DNA of 64,000 bases from Bactericera cockerelli (lineage: Eukaryota > Arthropoda > Insecta > Hemiptera > Triozidae), in NCBI GenBank assembly GCA_024516035.1, contig CM044958.1, forward strand, positions 23,520,108-23,584,107, given 5' to 3'. The translations under genes were made by a program, and so were the position numbers. The notes beneath the pieces are model-generated. The model saw only the letters and a program-made list of their open reading frames with translations, was not told the origin of the DNA and did no database searches. Shown here piece after piece: positions 10,938 through 22,835 of the stretch. The first letter of the stretch is position 1. Each line of letters begins with the position of its first letter.

Positions 10938-12554
10938 TATGGGAATCGATAACATCTAATGCATAATGTTTAAGTAAAATGCCGTAATCAATCAAAATGA
11001 ATTTAAATAGTCATTTTTGGAGCCCCTACAGTGGAATTACAAAGTGAGTTTATTTTTCAAATAGTAGGTACTTAATCTCAGAAACAATTAAGTTTTTTTT
11101 CAAAGTCAAAAAAATCTATAATTACTACAACAATACTCCTACAAAAATGTATCGTTCTTGAGTTATAAGGGAAAATCCGAAAATGGGACCTCTTTTCACC
11201 TATTTTGTTACTCCCTTAATTCCGTTTCCTCCTCTCAACGTCAGAAGTTTTAGTATGTTTTTGTTTACACTCTCACCCTCCTGAACAAGTATTCGAAAGA
11301 ATTGTCTGTTTCGCCTCTCACGCACTCTCACTTTATTCAAGTAATTTATTAATCAGACTACACGTCTCGTCTGCTACTGTTAAAATGCTTAGCAGGTGTT
11401 TATAGCGGTTCGGAGTGTATTGTTTTCAGCTCTTGTCCTGGGTATCCAAGAGTAAGGAGTGCGAGTACTGGGCATTAAACACAAAATGTCGGATAATTTC
11501 TCCGTTAATTGGGGGACTTTGAAATTAATTCCAGATATTTCTTGACTTATTTTCACGTTGGCAATATTTATTATTGCAACAACCTGTATACAGTGTATCA
11601 AGCAAAACGCTAGTTTTGCAACGCCAAGATAAACAAAACGAGCGTGCTATACTTACGCTAAACCGAGTTCGTATGTATTTTCTTTTGTAATTTTGACCTT
11701 CTTAAATAAAACTTCTTAATCTTTTTTCTTCATATTCGTGTTTTTCTCGTCGAATAGAAGATGACTACTTTTTATTTGACCTTTTTCTGACACCCCTAAC
11801 CGCTTTTACGAGCACCCCCAAAATTAGTAAAAGATTCATACTTTTTTTTTTTTTTTTCCGCATTCGACTTACCACGGGCATATGGTTCAAGTTAAAATTA
11901 TGACATTTTGGTTATGGGTTCTTAATGCTTGCAGCTCGAGGTTTTAACAAAAAAAAAACTTCCGCGGTCACTCGGCGGCGCTTTGGCGGTATTGCCTGTA
12001 TCTCAAATGCGGCTGATAATAGAAAGCTGAAACTTTGTATGTTTATTATTTGACCAATTTACAGCTTTTTTTATTCTGTGTAATTTTTTTATAACTATAA
12101 CCATTTATGAGTTATAACATTTTTTTTTTGATTTTTGACGTTCACCGACTTTTCTTCACGTAATCACATGTATCGCTATTAAGGCTTTATTCTATCGAGC
12201 TGAAATTTTCAGAACGTATTCCTGAGTCTTGTCAGATGATTCCTCCTCAGAATAGCCGTCTTCAAAAAATGTACGGTTTTTGAGTTATAAGCTCCTTAAG
12301 TCATTGGTAGCGCACAATATAATTTCGATTAGAGTACCTATGTTCTCCGAGTATCAGAGCTCAGGGATTCCTCAAATGAAATATACGTAATGGCTGTGTT
12401 TGCTGCCTTTCTTTCTTCGATCTTTTTTAGGTTATTTGGTCTTATAGATGAATGTATTTTTCTTCGTCTAGCTTTTTTTAAAGATATGAGTGAGATTATT
12501 CAATAAAATATCTAATATCTTTAACAATATCATATTGAAAATACCTACTTGATC
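10938..12554. other. Intergenic, nothing recognised
   Basis: AT-rich with several homopolymer T/A runs; 11870-12330 has the feel of an old repeat (short phrases such as TTTTGAGTTATAAG recur) but no boundaries could be set. Confidence 0.3.
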
Positions 12555-12568
12555 TAATGCACATAATA

Positions 12569-12874
12569 ATTATGTATGATTTTATTTGTGGTGAAGCCCA
12601 AGGCCTCTTCACAATTTTTTGTGGGTAGCGCTGCATTACTAAGAGCCTCCTTCACATTTCGAATTATTCTATTACATTAATTTCTTTTTACTCTGGTAAT
12701 GCCGCCACTGGTCGTTACTCATACAAGTAACTACACATTTTTCTTCACGAGGTATGAGTGGACCCCAAACATCCAAGTACAGAGCAGAAAAATTCCTGCC
12801 CCGCTGGGAATCGAACCCAGGTCACCATGTGTGTAATGCCTAGCGCGCTAACTCACTCTGCCACGGTGACTACT
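12569..12874 (-). mobile_element. tRNA-derived SINE (type 1), full length
   Basis: The head at the right end contains a B-box (GGTTCGATTCC on the minus strand) and an A-box-like TGGCAGAGTGAGTTAGCGC; the body and tail match the plus-strand copy at 28389-28702. Flanked by near-identical 14-base direct repeats, TAATGCACATAATA at 12555-12568 and TAATGTACATAATA at 12875-12888. Confidence 0.85.
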
Positions 12875-12889
12875 TAATGTACATAATAT

Positions 12890-13550
12890 ACTTTGTAATG
12901 TATAAAAAACTAAAACAATTAGGTATAGAGCACTAAATTAAAATAATGTACGATGTACGAGGCTATAAAAAAAAAACACACACAACGAGTATTTACTTGT
13001 TAAGGTCATCTTAAGTTTTAGTATTTTGAAAATATGTAGGCCTGCAAGCCGAGATTTGGCGATTTGAGTTTTGTTTGACAATATCGCATCAACCATACGG
13101 AAAATTCAGATCCTCGGAGAATTGAGATCCTCCCTAAGCAATCTAAGCATGCATACATAACACACATACATAACGGGAATAGTTAATGTAAAAACAATTT
13201 CACGAAATTTCGTTGTTACGCATTTGATTTCTGAGAATTACCGATCCATAAAAATGCTTGACTTTACATAACTAAACACAAGAGAAGGGTAAACAAATCA
13301 TAAAAGATTATTCCAATCGGTATCTGGTGTAGTACCTACTTTTTTGCGAAAAAACCAAAAGAGAACTGGTTTTCTTTTGTTGTTTCATTGACCGATGATA
13401 CTATAGTATATCCATTTCATTATGATAGTTGAGAATCATCACGACAAAATACGAGAACCAATCAGATTCCAGAATATCTTACAATGTTGCAGTCCTAAAA
13501 ATATCTATTTTCAGTACACTCTCTCACTCGTTGCGATTAAAAGGAGCTCT
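12890..13550. other. Intergenic, nothing recognised
   Basis: AT-rich sequence with short AC repeats. No gene seen. Confidence 0.3.
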
Positions 13551-13880
13551 ACTATACAAAGGTCGGAAGGGTACGTTTGGTGCAGATAAGAGAGTGTACC
13601 TACTCTTTCTATTTTAAAGAATTTGCTTCATGCGTGTACAGATGTACAATGTACATAATTTTTAAAAGTATTTGATTTCCGAATTCATGCAATTTTTTAC
13701 TTTTTACTTTCCTTATCTACTATACAAAGGTCGGAAGGGTACGTTTGGTGCAGATAAGAGAGTGTACCTACTCTTTCTATTTTAAAGAATTTGCTTCATG
13801 CGTGTACAGATGTACAATGTACATAATTTTTAAAAGTATTTGATTTCCGAATTCATGCAATTTTTTACTTTCCTTATCCT
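13551..13880. repeat. Tandem duplication, 168-base period
   Basis: The unit starting ACTATACAAAGGTCGGAAGG at 13551 is repeated from 13719 with almost no change; the copies differ mainly by a seven-base TTTTTAC insertion before TTTCCTTATC. The unit ends on the family A stem motif. Confidence 0.85.
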
Positions 13881-14175
13881 ATAATATACATTCCTTATTG
13901 TCGAAAATTCGGTCTGCCCTGTATTTCACATTTCTGGACGAATCATAGCCTCAGGATACCATAAAAATTGTTTTCGTCCATTGGTCCGTGCGTCCGCCTG
14001 TCTGTGAACGAGATATCTCGAGAACGGTACAACCTAGAGACTTAAAATTTGGTGTGGAAGTTGATTTTATAATATACCACACGAATCTCTTAGTGGCAGA
14101 AGGTGACTTCTTTTCAACTGATAAGAAAAGTGTGGTGGTGTCACACCAGTTTATTCTCTTTTTAATTAGTTGTTT
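13881..14175 (-). repeat. Family A repeat copy, reverse orientation
   Basis: Read on the minus strand it shows the phrase order of family A: a terminal GTGTCACACCA hairpin, AAGTCTCTAGGTTGTACCGT, GACAGGCGG, ACCAATGGACGAAAACAATT and the TTTCCTTAT stem. Confidence 0.65.
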
Positions 14176-14575
14176 TGTAATGCGTTTTCGAACGACTTAC
14201 CCACTTTGGTAATATTTTGCCGAAATTAAAAATAAAAAAATAAATAAGAACCGATTGTCCTGAATATCCATACTATCGGATTCCCCATTAATACATGAGG
14301 AAAAATTATCACTCAATTTCCGTAACCCTCTGGCAGGATAGGCCAACCATGGACCAAAAATCCTAAGGAACAACTAGAAAGAAGAAACCCGGTGTAATAA
14401 GCTTAAAGGAAAAAATTAAAGGTGCAATATTTTAGATATATTGTACCGAAGAATAGAGATGATGAGAAAGGAAAAGTTTAAGACACCAATATTTCCAAGG
14501 ATATAGTTAGTTCTACCTTGGTGCTCGTGTGAAGTTATAGAAAATTGCAAAAAATGTAACCTACCAAAAATATCT
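14176..14575. other. Intergenic, nothing recognised
   Basis: No gene or repeat boundary recognised between the family A copy and the following foldback. Confidence 0.3.
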
Positions 14576-15105
14576 GATATCCCCCAAAAATACACTTCGT
14601 GTGCAAAAGACGCCAAGAAAATTAGAATCCTTCAAATATAATTAATTACCTAAAAATATTTCTAAAAAGGAACTGATATCAAATGAATGCCAAGTTCTCC
14701 TAAACTGGAAATCATTTGCCCAGAAAGAAGTTTCAAGCACAGAAATCAAACTGAGGATTGGACATGACATTTCCCATTAATCTACGATTTACCAACGCTA
14801 AAAGTTAACATTAAAAATCTTGGCAAGTTGAAAGCATTTTTTAATTTTTGAAACTTGCCAAGATTTTTAATGTTAACTTTTAGCGTTGGTAAATCGTAGA
14901 TTAATGGGAAATGTCATGTCCAATCCTCAGTTTGATTTCTGTGCTTGAAACTTCTTTCTGGGCAAATGATTTCCAGTTTAGGAGAACTTGGCATTCATTT
15001 GATATCAGTTCCTTTTTAGAAATATTTTTAGGTAATTAATTATATTTGAAGGATTCTAATTTTCTTGGCGTCTTTTGCACACGAAGTGTATTTTTGGGGG
15101 ATATC
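14576..15105. mobile_element. Near-perfect foldback element, 254-base arms
   Basis: Left arm 14576-14829 and right arm 14852-15105 are reverse complements over 254 bases with no mismatch noticed, separated by a 22-base loop. The ends carry CCCCCAAAAATACACTTCGT, shared with the foldback at 57820-58354. ATAT on both sides may be a target duplication. Confidence 0.85.
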
Positions 15106-16509
15106 TATAATACGTACAATAATATGATATATCAAAATTGACATTGTTCAAGACCAATGTTGCGTCCTATGACATGTGGACTGTCTTAGCTCCATATCTT
15201 GTGGATGAGTCCACCTTTAGCGTCTCGGTATGTGATCTCCAACAGGTGAAGGCGCATGTGCAAAGGAAAACTGTGCGACGCAGTATTTTCCTTTTCTTTT
15301 TCCTTCTGGCTTTCTCTTCAGTCTGCTCTTAGCGGTATACACGTTCTATCACGCTTTCCCGCATTCAAAGTCATGGTTACGTGAATTCATTTTTGTTTTA
15401 AACTGAAATGATAGGTGATAGCACACTCCAACCAAATCATGGTAAGTTTTTATTGAATTTTTTATAGATTTCGAGTTCTTCGAGAAATAATCACAAAGAT
15501 TTTCATCTTTGTGTGAATTTGTAGGAGTATTTTAAAGTGAATGTTCTAGCAAACTACTCTAGAAAGCATGATTTTGAAAATGTAAACATAAACAGAACAC
15601 ATTAGGTAGGTACTTATAATATTCAGATAGGTGACACAGTTCATTATCGCACTCTTTCACACCTAACGTATTCAGTTTCATGATAGTGAACTTTCCCGTA
15701 TTTGTCATTATGCTCATTATCATGATAATAGGCTCAAATAAAATCGTTTTTTTATTGTTGTTGAAAAAATGCAGTGATGATGTTTTAATATTTTTTGATA
15801 TTATTTACCTATAGGAACCTTGGTAGGTATTTGTTTGTCGTTCTATTCCGATCAACAGAATATTATGAATTTATTCATCCATTACTTTCAATGATAAGAT
15901 TGTGATGCTCAAATGAGGAAAATAATTCGTGTCATTTTATCTTTCAAATGGAAAATAATTATGTTGATTTTGTTATCATTGTTGTGTGTTACGTTCTCAT
16001 CAGGCAATACAAGAAACTGTTTTAAAAACCATTTTCATACTGTGGTTCATTTGTGATCTACGTATTGTCCACAGCTGACACTGGAGTAGTGTACTCGGAA
16101 CATTCTAGTCTTCTGTCATTATTTTTAAACCTGCAAATACAGGGTAATCGTTTGAAAATCAGAAAAAAACATTAATACCTTTATTTTTGAAGGATTATGT
16201 TTATGCAAGAAAAGTTTTGCCTACAGTGCCCCAGTCAGGCTGTGCACGGACCAACTTTAAAATCCTATTTAGGATGGTACATCGCGTATCATATTGTTTT
16301 AAAGTTATCATTGAGAGAAGTTCATTTTGACAAATTTCAGTAAGCTACGACTTACGGTTCACGAGATATAGGGTCCCTTAAAGCGCGAAAGGTAAAATGA
16401 AATTTTCAACGTTAAAAATAGCTGAACTAATTGTATTTTATCTTTGAATAGTGAAAATTTTATTCTGATCAACTCTGGTACAGTGCGCGCTTTTCGAGAC
16501 AAACGTATC
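15106..16509. other. Intergenic, nothing recognised
   Basis: AT-rich with short frames only. No coding or repeat signature recognised. Confidence 0.3.
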
Positions 16510-16863
16510 CTAATAGGTGGATTGGCAAATGAAGTCCACTAGCATACCCTGTATAAGATGCATTCCATGTCTTCTTTTATTTATTCGATGATACTCTTTC
16601 CTTGGCCTTCCAGGTGGTTGCTTTCCCTCAATCATCCCTTCTATTTCTATTTTGGTATGGAGCAACCCATCATGTCTCAAAATGTGACCTATCCAAATGG
16701 CTCTTCTTATCCTAATATTTTTCAGAAGTTGTCTTCTTTGATCAATTTTTCGGAGTGCTTTTTTGTTACTTATCTCACACCATTTAATTCTCATTGTTCT
16801 TCTGAAGCACCACATCTGAAAAGCCTCAAGATGTTTTATGTCTTTCTCTCTAATTGTCCATGA
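16510..16863 (-). pseudogene. LINE reverse transcriptase C-terminal fragment
   Basis: The frame reads EKDIKHLEAFQMWCFRRT, then RRQLLKNIRIRRAIWIGHIL and GKQPPGRPRKEY. The series LEAFQMWCFRR..WIGHILRHDGLL..EGK..PGRPR is the standard C-terminal end of many insect non-LTR retrotransposon polyproteins. Upstream on the minus strand the LYG-ET-W part is out of frame, so this is a 5'-truncated, frameshifted relic. Confidence 0.8.
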
Positions 16864-18126
16864 TTCTCACACAACCATAAAGTACCATACACGGACTTTG
16901 TATAGTCAAGCTCTCGTGACCCTAAAACTAAGTATTGAATTTTTTTTGGTTTATTAGAAAGGAAAGCAATTTTCTGTAAGATAAGAAAAGTAAAAATTAG
17001 TGTTGTTAATAGAAAATGAAAATCATTATGCTATAGATTGATAGCTCGATACCTTGTTTGACTAAAAATAGTTTCATTGTTTAAAAAAACCTTGGGTATC
17101 ATTGCAAAAAAAGGAGACTAATTTTATTACATAATAACATTATTATTAGGAACATTTTATTATTACAGCTATATACTATATTAGGCTGTTCAAATTCAAT
17201 ATTAGGTTACTACTTGAATGATTAATAAGTAGTAGCATGTTGATAACGATCCATAGTCCACATGAATATTGTATCACTCAATTCACATACTCGTAAGTTG
17301 ACATGCATGAAAAACACGCTAAGTTCATTAGTAGTAGTTCAATGATATGCCCGGCGCACCATGGAAAGGGTTGCAGGGTTGTTGTTTTTTTTTGCATTGG
17401 TAGCCATGGCCATTCATTCTATACAGCCAATTGTTGTTAATATCATTATTTTTTAGATTTTTTAAAGAAAAAATAAACAATTAGTTGTGCACCGGAACCG
17501 CTTTCAGGGCACTAATATCATTATTAATTTCTTTATTTTTTAATTACATAAGAAAAAGTAAGAGCGCTTTTGGTTTTTTTCTTCTTCCCAATTTGCTGAA
17601 AGTGAATATGCAGTGCACCCAATGCATTCATAGAAGACTCGCCCCTGTCTTGTAATCTCATCCTTGTGAAATAAGAAGCTCGCGAGATTTTTAGCTCCAT
17701 TTTTATTTTGATCCTTTTTTTGGTTAATCCATGTAGGGTTACTGGAGTTCTTCTATTCAAAATTTCGAATAGTAAGGTATCTTATGTCATGCTAACTCTG
17801 AGATCAAATAAAAGTAAATAATAAAATAATTTATTTGAATTTGATTTATTCATTAGTACAGAATACAATGTTTTCATTAATATGGATGGCGTACTATTTT
17901 ATATCTGAAACTTTCTTTAAGAAATTATTAGCAGTTTGAACTGAAATTTTATTTCTTCACATCCACGGGTTATAAGAATGATCTTGTTGTAAAAGAAATA
18001 TAGGTAATCATTTAATGCTAGAGATCAACTGCGAGAAACGACAGTAACGGACAGTGATATAAAGAATGATCTAAATATTCCAAAATTTCCAAACTATCCT
18101 TATAAGTCATTTTCTCCAGCTAACTA
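16864..18126. other. Intergenic, nothing recognised
   Basis: AT-rich. A trace of the family A stem (GATAAGAAAAGTAAAAATTA) lies near 16979-17000. No gene seen. Confidence 0.3.
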
Positions 18127-18379
18127 ATGACCGGTTCTACGGATCTTGAAAAACACCTAAAAAACACGAAACCGGGGATTGGGAACGTTAGAGTTCCAAA
18201 AACATTCGTCAAATTAGCGCTCGTGCAGTAAATCGAGTTTTGCCACCTCGGTTTGGCGAGCAAAACCCTCAATTTACTACACTAGCGCTAATTTGACGAA
18301 TCCTTTTGGATAGTTAACGTTCCCAATCCCGGGTTTCGTGTTTGTTTAGGTGTTTTTCAAGATCCGTAGAATTGGTCAT
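18127..18379. repeat. Foldback repeat downstream of the GMC gene
   Basis: Arms of roughly 110 bases: the left starts ATGACCGGTTCTACGGATCT and the right ends with the near complement AGATCCGTAGAATTGGTCAT. The centre is GTTTTGCCACC/GGTTTGGCGAGC. It ends 122 bases after the GMC stop codon, so it may lie in that gene's 3' untranslated region. Confidence 0.75.
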
Positions 18380-18500
18380 AAAAGTGTTCATTCGAGATTT
18401 GAAACTTTCAAAAGTAACGGTGCACGGTGGATTGTTACAGACAGCGACGCGGTGTTTTCGGATAATTATGCTAAAGTATTTTCTTCCACAAAAAGCATCA

Positions 18501-20396
18501 TTAACGCACCAACCAGTTTTTTTTGATCATATCCGATGCCTTCTCTCCTATCATGTACACCACAGCCACAGTATGGCCACCCGGTATAACTGGGATAATG
18601 GAAGCATCCACCACCCGCAAGTTATCTACCCCGTAAACCCTCAGCTCGGGATCCACCACTGCAGAGGTGTCCCACCGCGGCCCCATCTTGCAAGTACCAC
18701 ATGGGTGGTGCAGCTGCGTGGTTATGTGACGCACACTGCACGCCCAGTAAGCGTCACTACCAAAAGGAAACTGAGAACACCCGGGAATAGGAACCTTATG
18801 AAGTTTCGAGCCAATGGACTGAAATGCTCTTGTTTCACTGAGCTTAACAGCCATTTTAATTCCCTCTACAATGACATCCAAATCTCTCGTGTCATTTAAG
18901 AAATTCGCGTGAATGACTGGCGGAGTTAATGGACCAGCGTCCTTGAGAAGAACTCTACCCCTACTTCTTGGGTACAGGATCATCGGCCAGATACTCCACG
19001 AGTCCTTTCGACTCACTGATGAGTAAACACTGTTGTACAGGTGATCCGTGATGCCCATCTCTTGCCTGAGGGACACCCCACCGTCAGATGCCAGGGAGAC
19101 AGAGGTGAAGATGAATTCAATGTCCGGGTAGTCACCAGGCAATTTACTGTACTTGGTCTTCACGTACGCTAGACCCTCGCAACCAAGCATGCTTAGTTTA
19201 CCCTTGTTTTCAAAATACCATTGAGGAAAAAGTTTAGGAATTTCTAGTAGAAGCCTATCTTGTACTAAACCAATAGGTTGGTTTACTAAGAATGTTAAAC
19301 CAGCCATGGCTAAATGTTCTTGAAGATTCTCACCTACTCTAAGATTTTTTACTGTTGGTATTTTAAAAGCGTCCAAATGCTCCTTGGGACCTATGCCTGA
19401 AAGCATCAGTAACTTTGCACTATTGAATGCTCCTGCACTCACAATGACTTCTTTTCTGGCCATTATTTTATAATCGACCCCTTTTATTTTGACTAGTACA
19501 CCAAAAGCTGTTTTAGTGACAGGATTAATCAAAATCTTTTTCACAAAAGCAGAATCTCTTATGGTCAAGTTTGGGCGGTCTCGTATGGGATCAATATAAT
19601 CTTTAGCAGAAGATCTTTTGTACCGATTATTTAATGTTGCCTGCACCCTTGAGAAGCCTGTCTGCGTGATTCCATTGTAATCCACCAGAGGGTAGCCCAC
19701 CTCCACACCTGCCTGTAGAAAAGCATCCAACATGGGTGTTTTGTAGTCTGTGTAGTCCACACCTATGAAGCCTTGCGTCCCATGATACGAGGAGTTACAA
19801 AGCTCGGGAATCTGTACGCGTTCTGATTTCGTGAAGTAAGGGAGAACTTCATGGTAGCTCCATCCATAGTTTCCAAGGCTTGCCCAATCGTCATAGTTTC
19901 TCTTGTTTCCTCTCGTATAGAGCATGGTGTTTATCAAACTAGTTCCTCCAACACCTTTCCCGGAGGGCCAGGGACATCTTTGGTCTTTAAGACCCAGGCA
20001 TGCCCGGCACTCTTGTTTCTCAGTTTTGTATCCCCAATTCAATGGAGACATAATAAGATTTGTGTTAAGTATAGGAATATCTACAAGATAGTTGAAGTAT
20101 TGTCCAGCCTCGAGTAACAAAACCTTCCAGTGCGGGATCTCGGAGAGTCTATTGGCAACAGTGCATCCTCCGGGACCCGCCCCCACTATGATGAAGTCAT
20201 ATTCAACGAGCAAGTCCTGGTCCTTGCAAGATTTCTTGTAGTTGAGCTGTTCCAGTAACCCATCTCCTATGTAAGATTTGATAGCATATTCCATTTCACC
20301 ATTTGCTTCGGCGAGAGTGAAGATACTGCATGTTGCAATAGTTATTAGGACTATGAGCATAATGAATAAAGTGATCTGAAATATGAAAAAGCCCAT
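18501..20396 (-). CDS. GMC oxidoreductase (glucose dehydrogenase-like, FAD-dependent), complete
   Basis: A 631-residue uninterrupted frame from ATG 20396 to the stop at 18503, the usual length for insect GMC enzymes, which oxidise sugars or other alcohols with FAD. A hydrophobic N-terminus (ITLFIMLIVLITIAT) predicts secretion. Then come YDFIIVGAGPGGCTVANRL (FAD Rossmann fold, about residue 66), PSGKGVGGTSLINTMLYTRG (first GMC signature, about 144-163) and GAFNSAKLLMLSGIGP (second signature). The C-terminal part has HHPCGTCKMG and PGGHTVAVVYMIGEKASDMI; the two histidines match the catalytic His pair of glucose oxidase, whereas many insect paralogues have GNTNAP at the second site. The frame stays open 43 codons upstream, but this ATG precedes the signal peptide directly. 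A splice-acceptor-like CATATTTCAG overlaps codons 4-7, so a short 5' exon replacing the first residues is possible, as in the cuticle genes. The substrate is not determinable. Confidence 0.93.
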   Translation of the reverse strand: MGFFIFQITLFIMLIVLITIATCSIFTLAEANGEMEYAIKSYIGDGLLEQLNYKKSCKDQDLLVEYDFIIVGAGPGGCTVANRLSEIPHWKVLLLEAGQYFNYLVDIPILNTNLIMSPLNWGYKTEKQECRACLGLKDQRCPWPSGKGVGGTSLINTMLYTRGNKRNYDDWASLGNYGWSYHEVLPYFTKSERVQIPELCNSSYHGTQGFIGVDYTDYKTPMLDAFLQAGVEVGYPLVDYNGITQTGFSRVQATLNNRYKRSSAKDYIDPIRDRPNLTIRDSAFVKKILINPVTKTAFGVLVKIKGVDYKIMARKEVIVSAGAFNSAKLLMLSGIGPKEHLDAFKIPTVKNLRVGENLQEHLAMAGLTFLVNQPIGLVQDRLLLEIPKLFPQWYFENKGKLSMLGCEGLAYVKTKYSKLPGDYPDIEFIFTSVSLASDGGVSLRQEMGITDHLYNSVYSSVSRKDSWSIWPMILYPRSRGRVLLKDAGPLTPPVIHANFLNDTRDLDVIVEGIKMAVKLSETRAFQSIGSKLHKVPIPGCSQFPFGSDAYWACSVRHITTQLHHPCGTCKMGPRWDTSAVVDPELRVYGVDNLRVVDASIIPVIPGGHTVAVVYMIGEKASDMIKKNWLVR

Positions 20397-20744
20397 TTTA
20401 ATATTATTTATTATTTGTTTGCAAGGTGTATGTGCGTAGTGGTACATCGCAACAATGAAGTTTTCAGAAAAAAAACAAAGATAGTTTAATCTACTACACA
20501 TTTGGATAAGCCCAAGAATATTCAAATATATTTATACATATAATAATAATATTATGCGCACAAATGAACTGTATCCGAGTTATAAGCCTTCGAATCGTGA
20601 AGATTTTAAAAAAATACCGTCTTGGACTAATAAATTGAAAATCGAAAATCTATAATAATAATAACATTCTTTAGTGGAAGGTAACATCCAGGCGAGGTTA
20701 ATGGTCAAATGTGGTCACAAACTTAAATTAATGGGGAAAAATAA
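20397..20744 (-). promoter_or_regulatory. Upstream region of the GMC gene
   Basis: A TATAAATA box reads on the minus strand at 20536-20529, about 135 bases before the ATG. No initiator could be set with confidence. The rest is AT-rich. Confidence 0.25.
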
Positions 20745-20845
20745 TTCATACACTGGGTGGGATTCGAAACAAGGATTCTACCTGTATTATTAGACTAGCG
20801 CGTTAACCACTTAACTAACAGTGCATGGTTGTCGCGGTATAAAGT
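20745..20845 (-). repeat. tRNA-derived SINE head, truncated
   Basis: On the minus strand it reads AGTTAAGTGGTTAACGCGCT followed by a degenerate B-box (TTTCGAATCCC). Only the tRNA-like head is left. Confidence 0.5.
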
Positions 20846-21902
20846 ACACAATTTTTTTTTTTTTAAACTTTAGTAGACATTAATATTGGTTTCATGTTTT
20901 TCAGTTCAGTTTAAATAATAATAGATGAAATAAACCTATGAATTCTACTATAAATTAATATGTAATAGTACCCTACTCACAAAAATTAGGTGGTAATTTA
21001 TGTTTTTAGTTTGAATAGGAACATGACAGGAAGTGTGAGAGTACAAGCGTGGTCTTGGGAAAGCAATTGAGAATTGAATTTTCAATGAAGTCTTAGGTGC
21101 TAACAATTTCTCTGCATGCTAACTCCTCATTTCCTGGCGTTGAAACCTTCTTCTTCCCTACTTGCTCTGGAGTGCAAGGCCAAATTTTACAATTTTACTC
21201 CATCGAGTCTGTCGTAAGATTAGAAACTGCAGAAAGCTTATAATGGCTTAACATTACGCTGGAAACAATGTCGTTTTTTTCTTGTTTCTCATACAAGAGT
21301 TTGATATTACAGCAAGAATTACCTTTCGTGAAAATGTCGCTATACATGTAGAAGTTCTTCACTCAAACAATAATCAGGAATAAAATTTATTAATGTAATA
21401 CTTATTTTGTGAAATCAATATATCACTGGGTTATTTGCGCATTTTCAAAAAGTTAAGCAATCATTCTAGAAACATTTTTATAAATTTAAAAATTTCGCCT
21501 TGAGACAATATTATTATTTACACTACCTAATTGATTCACAGTTGCAGTACCAACTCAGGTGAGTGGCTGAGTGGGTATTGTACCCTATGCGTCTCAGTTA
21601 TCTAGAATATCTAATCTTTGAATAGAGATAATCATCTATCGTACGTATCATTATATCTTATACTAGCTGGAACTTAGTTCTCTTTGTCTTTTCAGAAGTC
21701 TAAAACTAATATTAATACTTCATGATAACCACCCTTTATACATAGGAATTTTCCTGTATAAATTGGAATTTCCAAAGCTTTTGTACCAAGCTTATTGTTT
21801 TATTTGAACAAAAGGTTATGTACCTAAGCTATTCTCATCGGTCCTAGGAGAACCGGTGCATTTAACGCGCCATCGACGCTGGCTAATATCATGGAATCTA
21901 AT
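20846..21902. other. Intergenic, nothing recognised
   Basis: AT-rich sequence without recognisable exons. It ends at the TA target of the mariner element. Confidence 0.3.
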
Positions 21903-21904
21903 TA

Positions 21905-22692
21905 CGAGGTGTGGCTATTAAGTTCGTAGACTCTTCCCATAAAACGATGTGTGTTTAACTTACCCAACTTTAGTAGTTATCCCCTTCAATGTACTCCCCT
22001 CCTCTATCCCTATAACGTTCTAAACAAATTTTCAATTGATCGAAACAGTGGTGGAGGTCATTTTGTGTGAGGCCTTCCAAGACTTCTGCCGGTTTTTTTT
22101 TTAAACAGCATCTACGCTGTCAAATCTGGTACCTTTCAGGGCAGATTTGATTTTGGGGAATAAGTAAAAGTCGCACGGGGCCAGGTCGGGTTGTAAGGAG
22201 GGTGTTCCAACACTGGGATGTTGTACTTGGCCAGGAACGTCATTACGGAGAAGGCACTGTGGGCTGGCGCATGACACCATTTTTGCGCAAACTTTTGTCA
22301 TGTTGAAATTTTTGTGCAAAATTTGTCTCACACATTCTTTATCAATTTTAAGTGTATCAGCCATTAGTGTAAGAGGTAACCTACGGTCAGAACGAATCAT
22401 AACACAATTTTTTTCAATGTTTTTGTCAATTTTTGAGGTTTGGGGGTGATCAGGACGTGGATCGTCCTCAACATCTTCCTGACCATCTTGAAACCGTTTA
22501 AACCACTTCTAAAGCGTTGATCTTTTCAAACATGACTCCTGGTACACTGTCTTTAAAAAGAAAAAGTTTCACCAGCAAGTTTTACGTAAAATTCAATAAT
22601 CACTTGTTGCTCAACGTTTGTATCAATCATAATTCTGGCAAAATTAAAAAAGGTGTCTTGCGCGTCTACGAAAACTTAATAGCCACACCTCG
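21905..22692 (-). mobile_element. Internally deleted mariner element
   Basis: Terminal inverted repeats CGAGGTGTGGCTATTAAGTT (21905) and its complement (ending 22692) are flanked by TA on both sides, as for mariner. At 788 bases it is well below the usual 1.3 kb. The minus strand carries transposase remnants: an N-terminal helix-turn-helix part with frameshifts, MIRSDRRLPLTLMADTLKID, and then, after a deletion that removes the first catalytic aspartates, SLQPDLAPCDFYLFPKIKSA, which holds the third acidic site. Cannot encode an active transposase. Confidence 0.9.
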
Positions 22693-22835
22693 TATTATTA
22701 AACAATGAATAATTTTAAAACGGTGAAAATTGAAATTATTCAAGAACATTTTACAAGTTCATTACTTACCTATTTCCTTAAAAATTGTAGGCACGTTATA
22801 TGCAGTAAAAATATTATGATATTATTCTGTTTAAA

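Noticed and set aside
18342..20117. Plus-strand frames opposite the GMC gene
   Set aside because: Shadows of the GMC coding sequence, which has clear family motifs on the minus strand.
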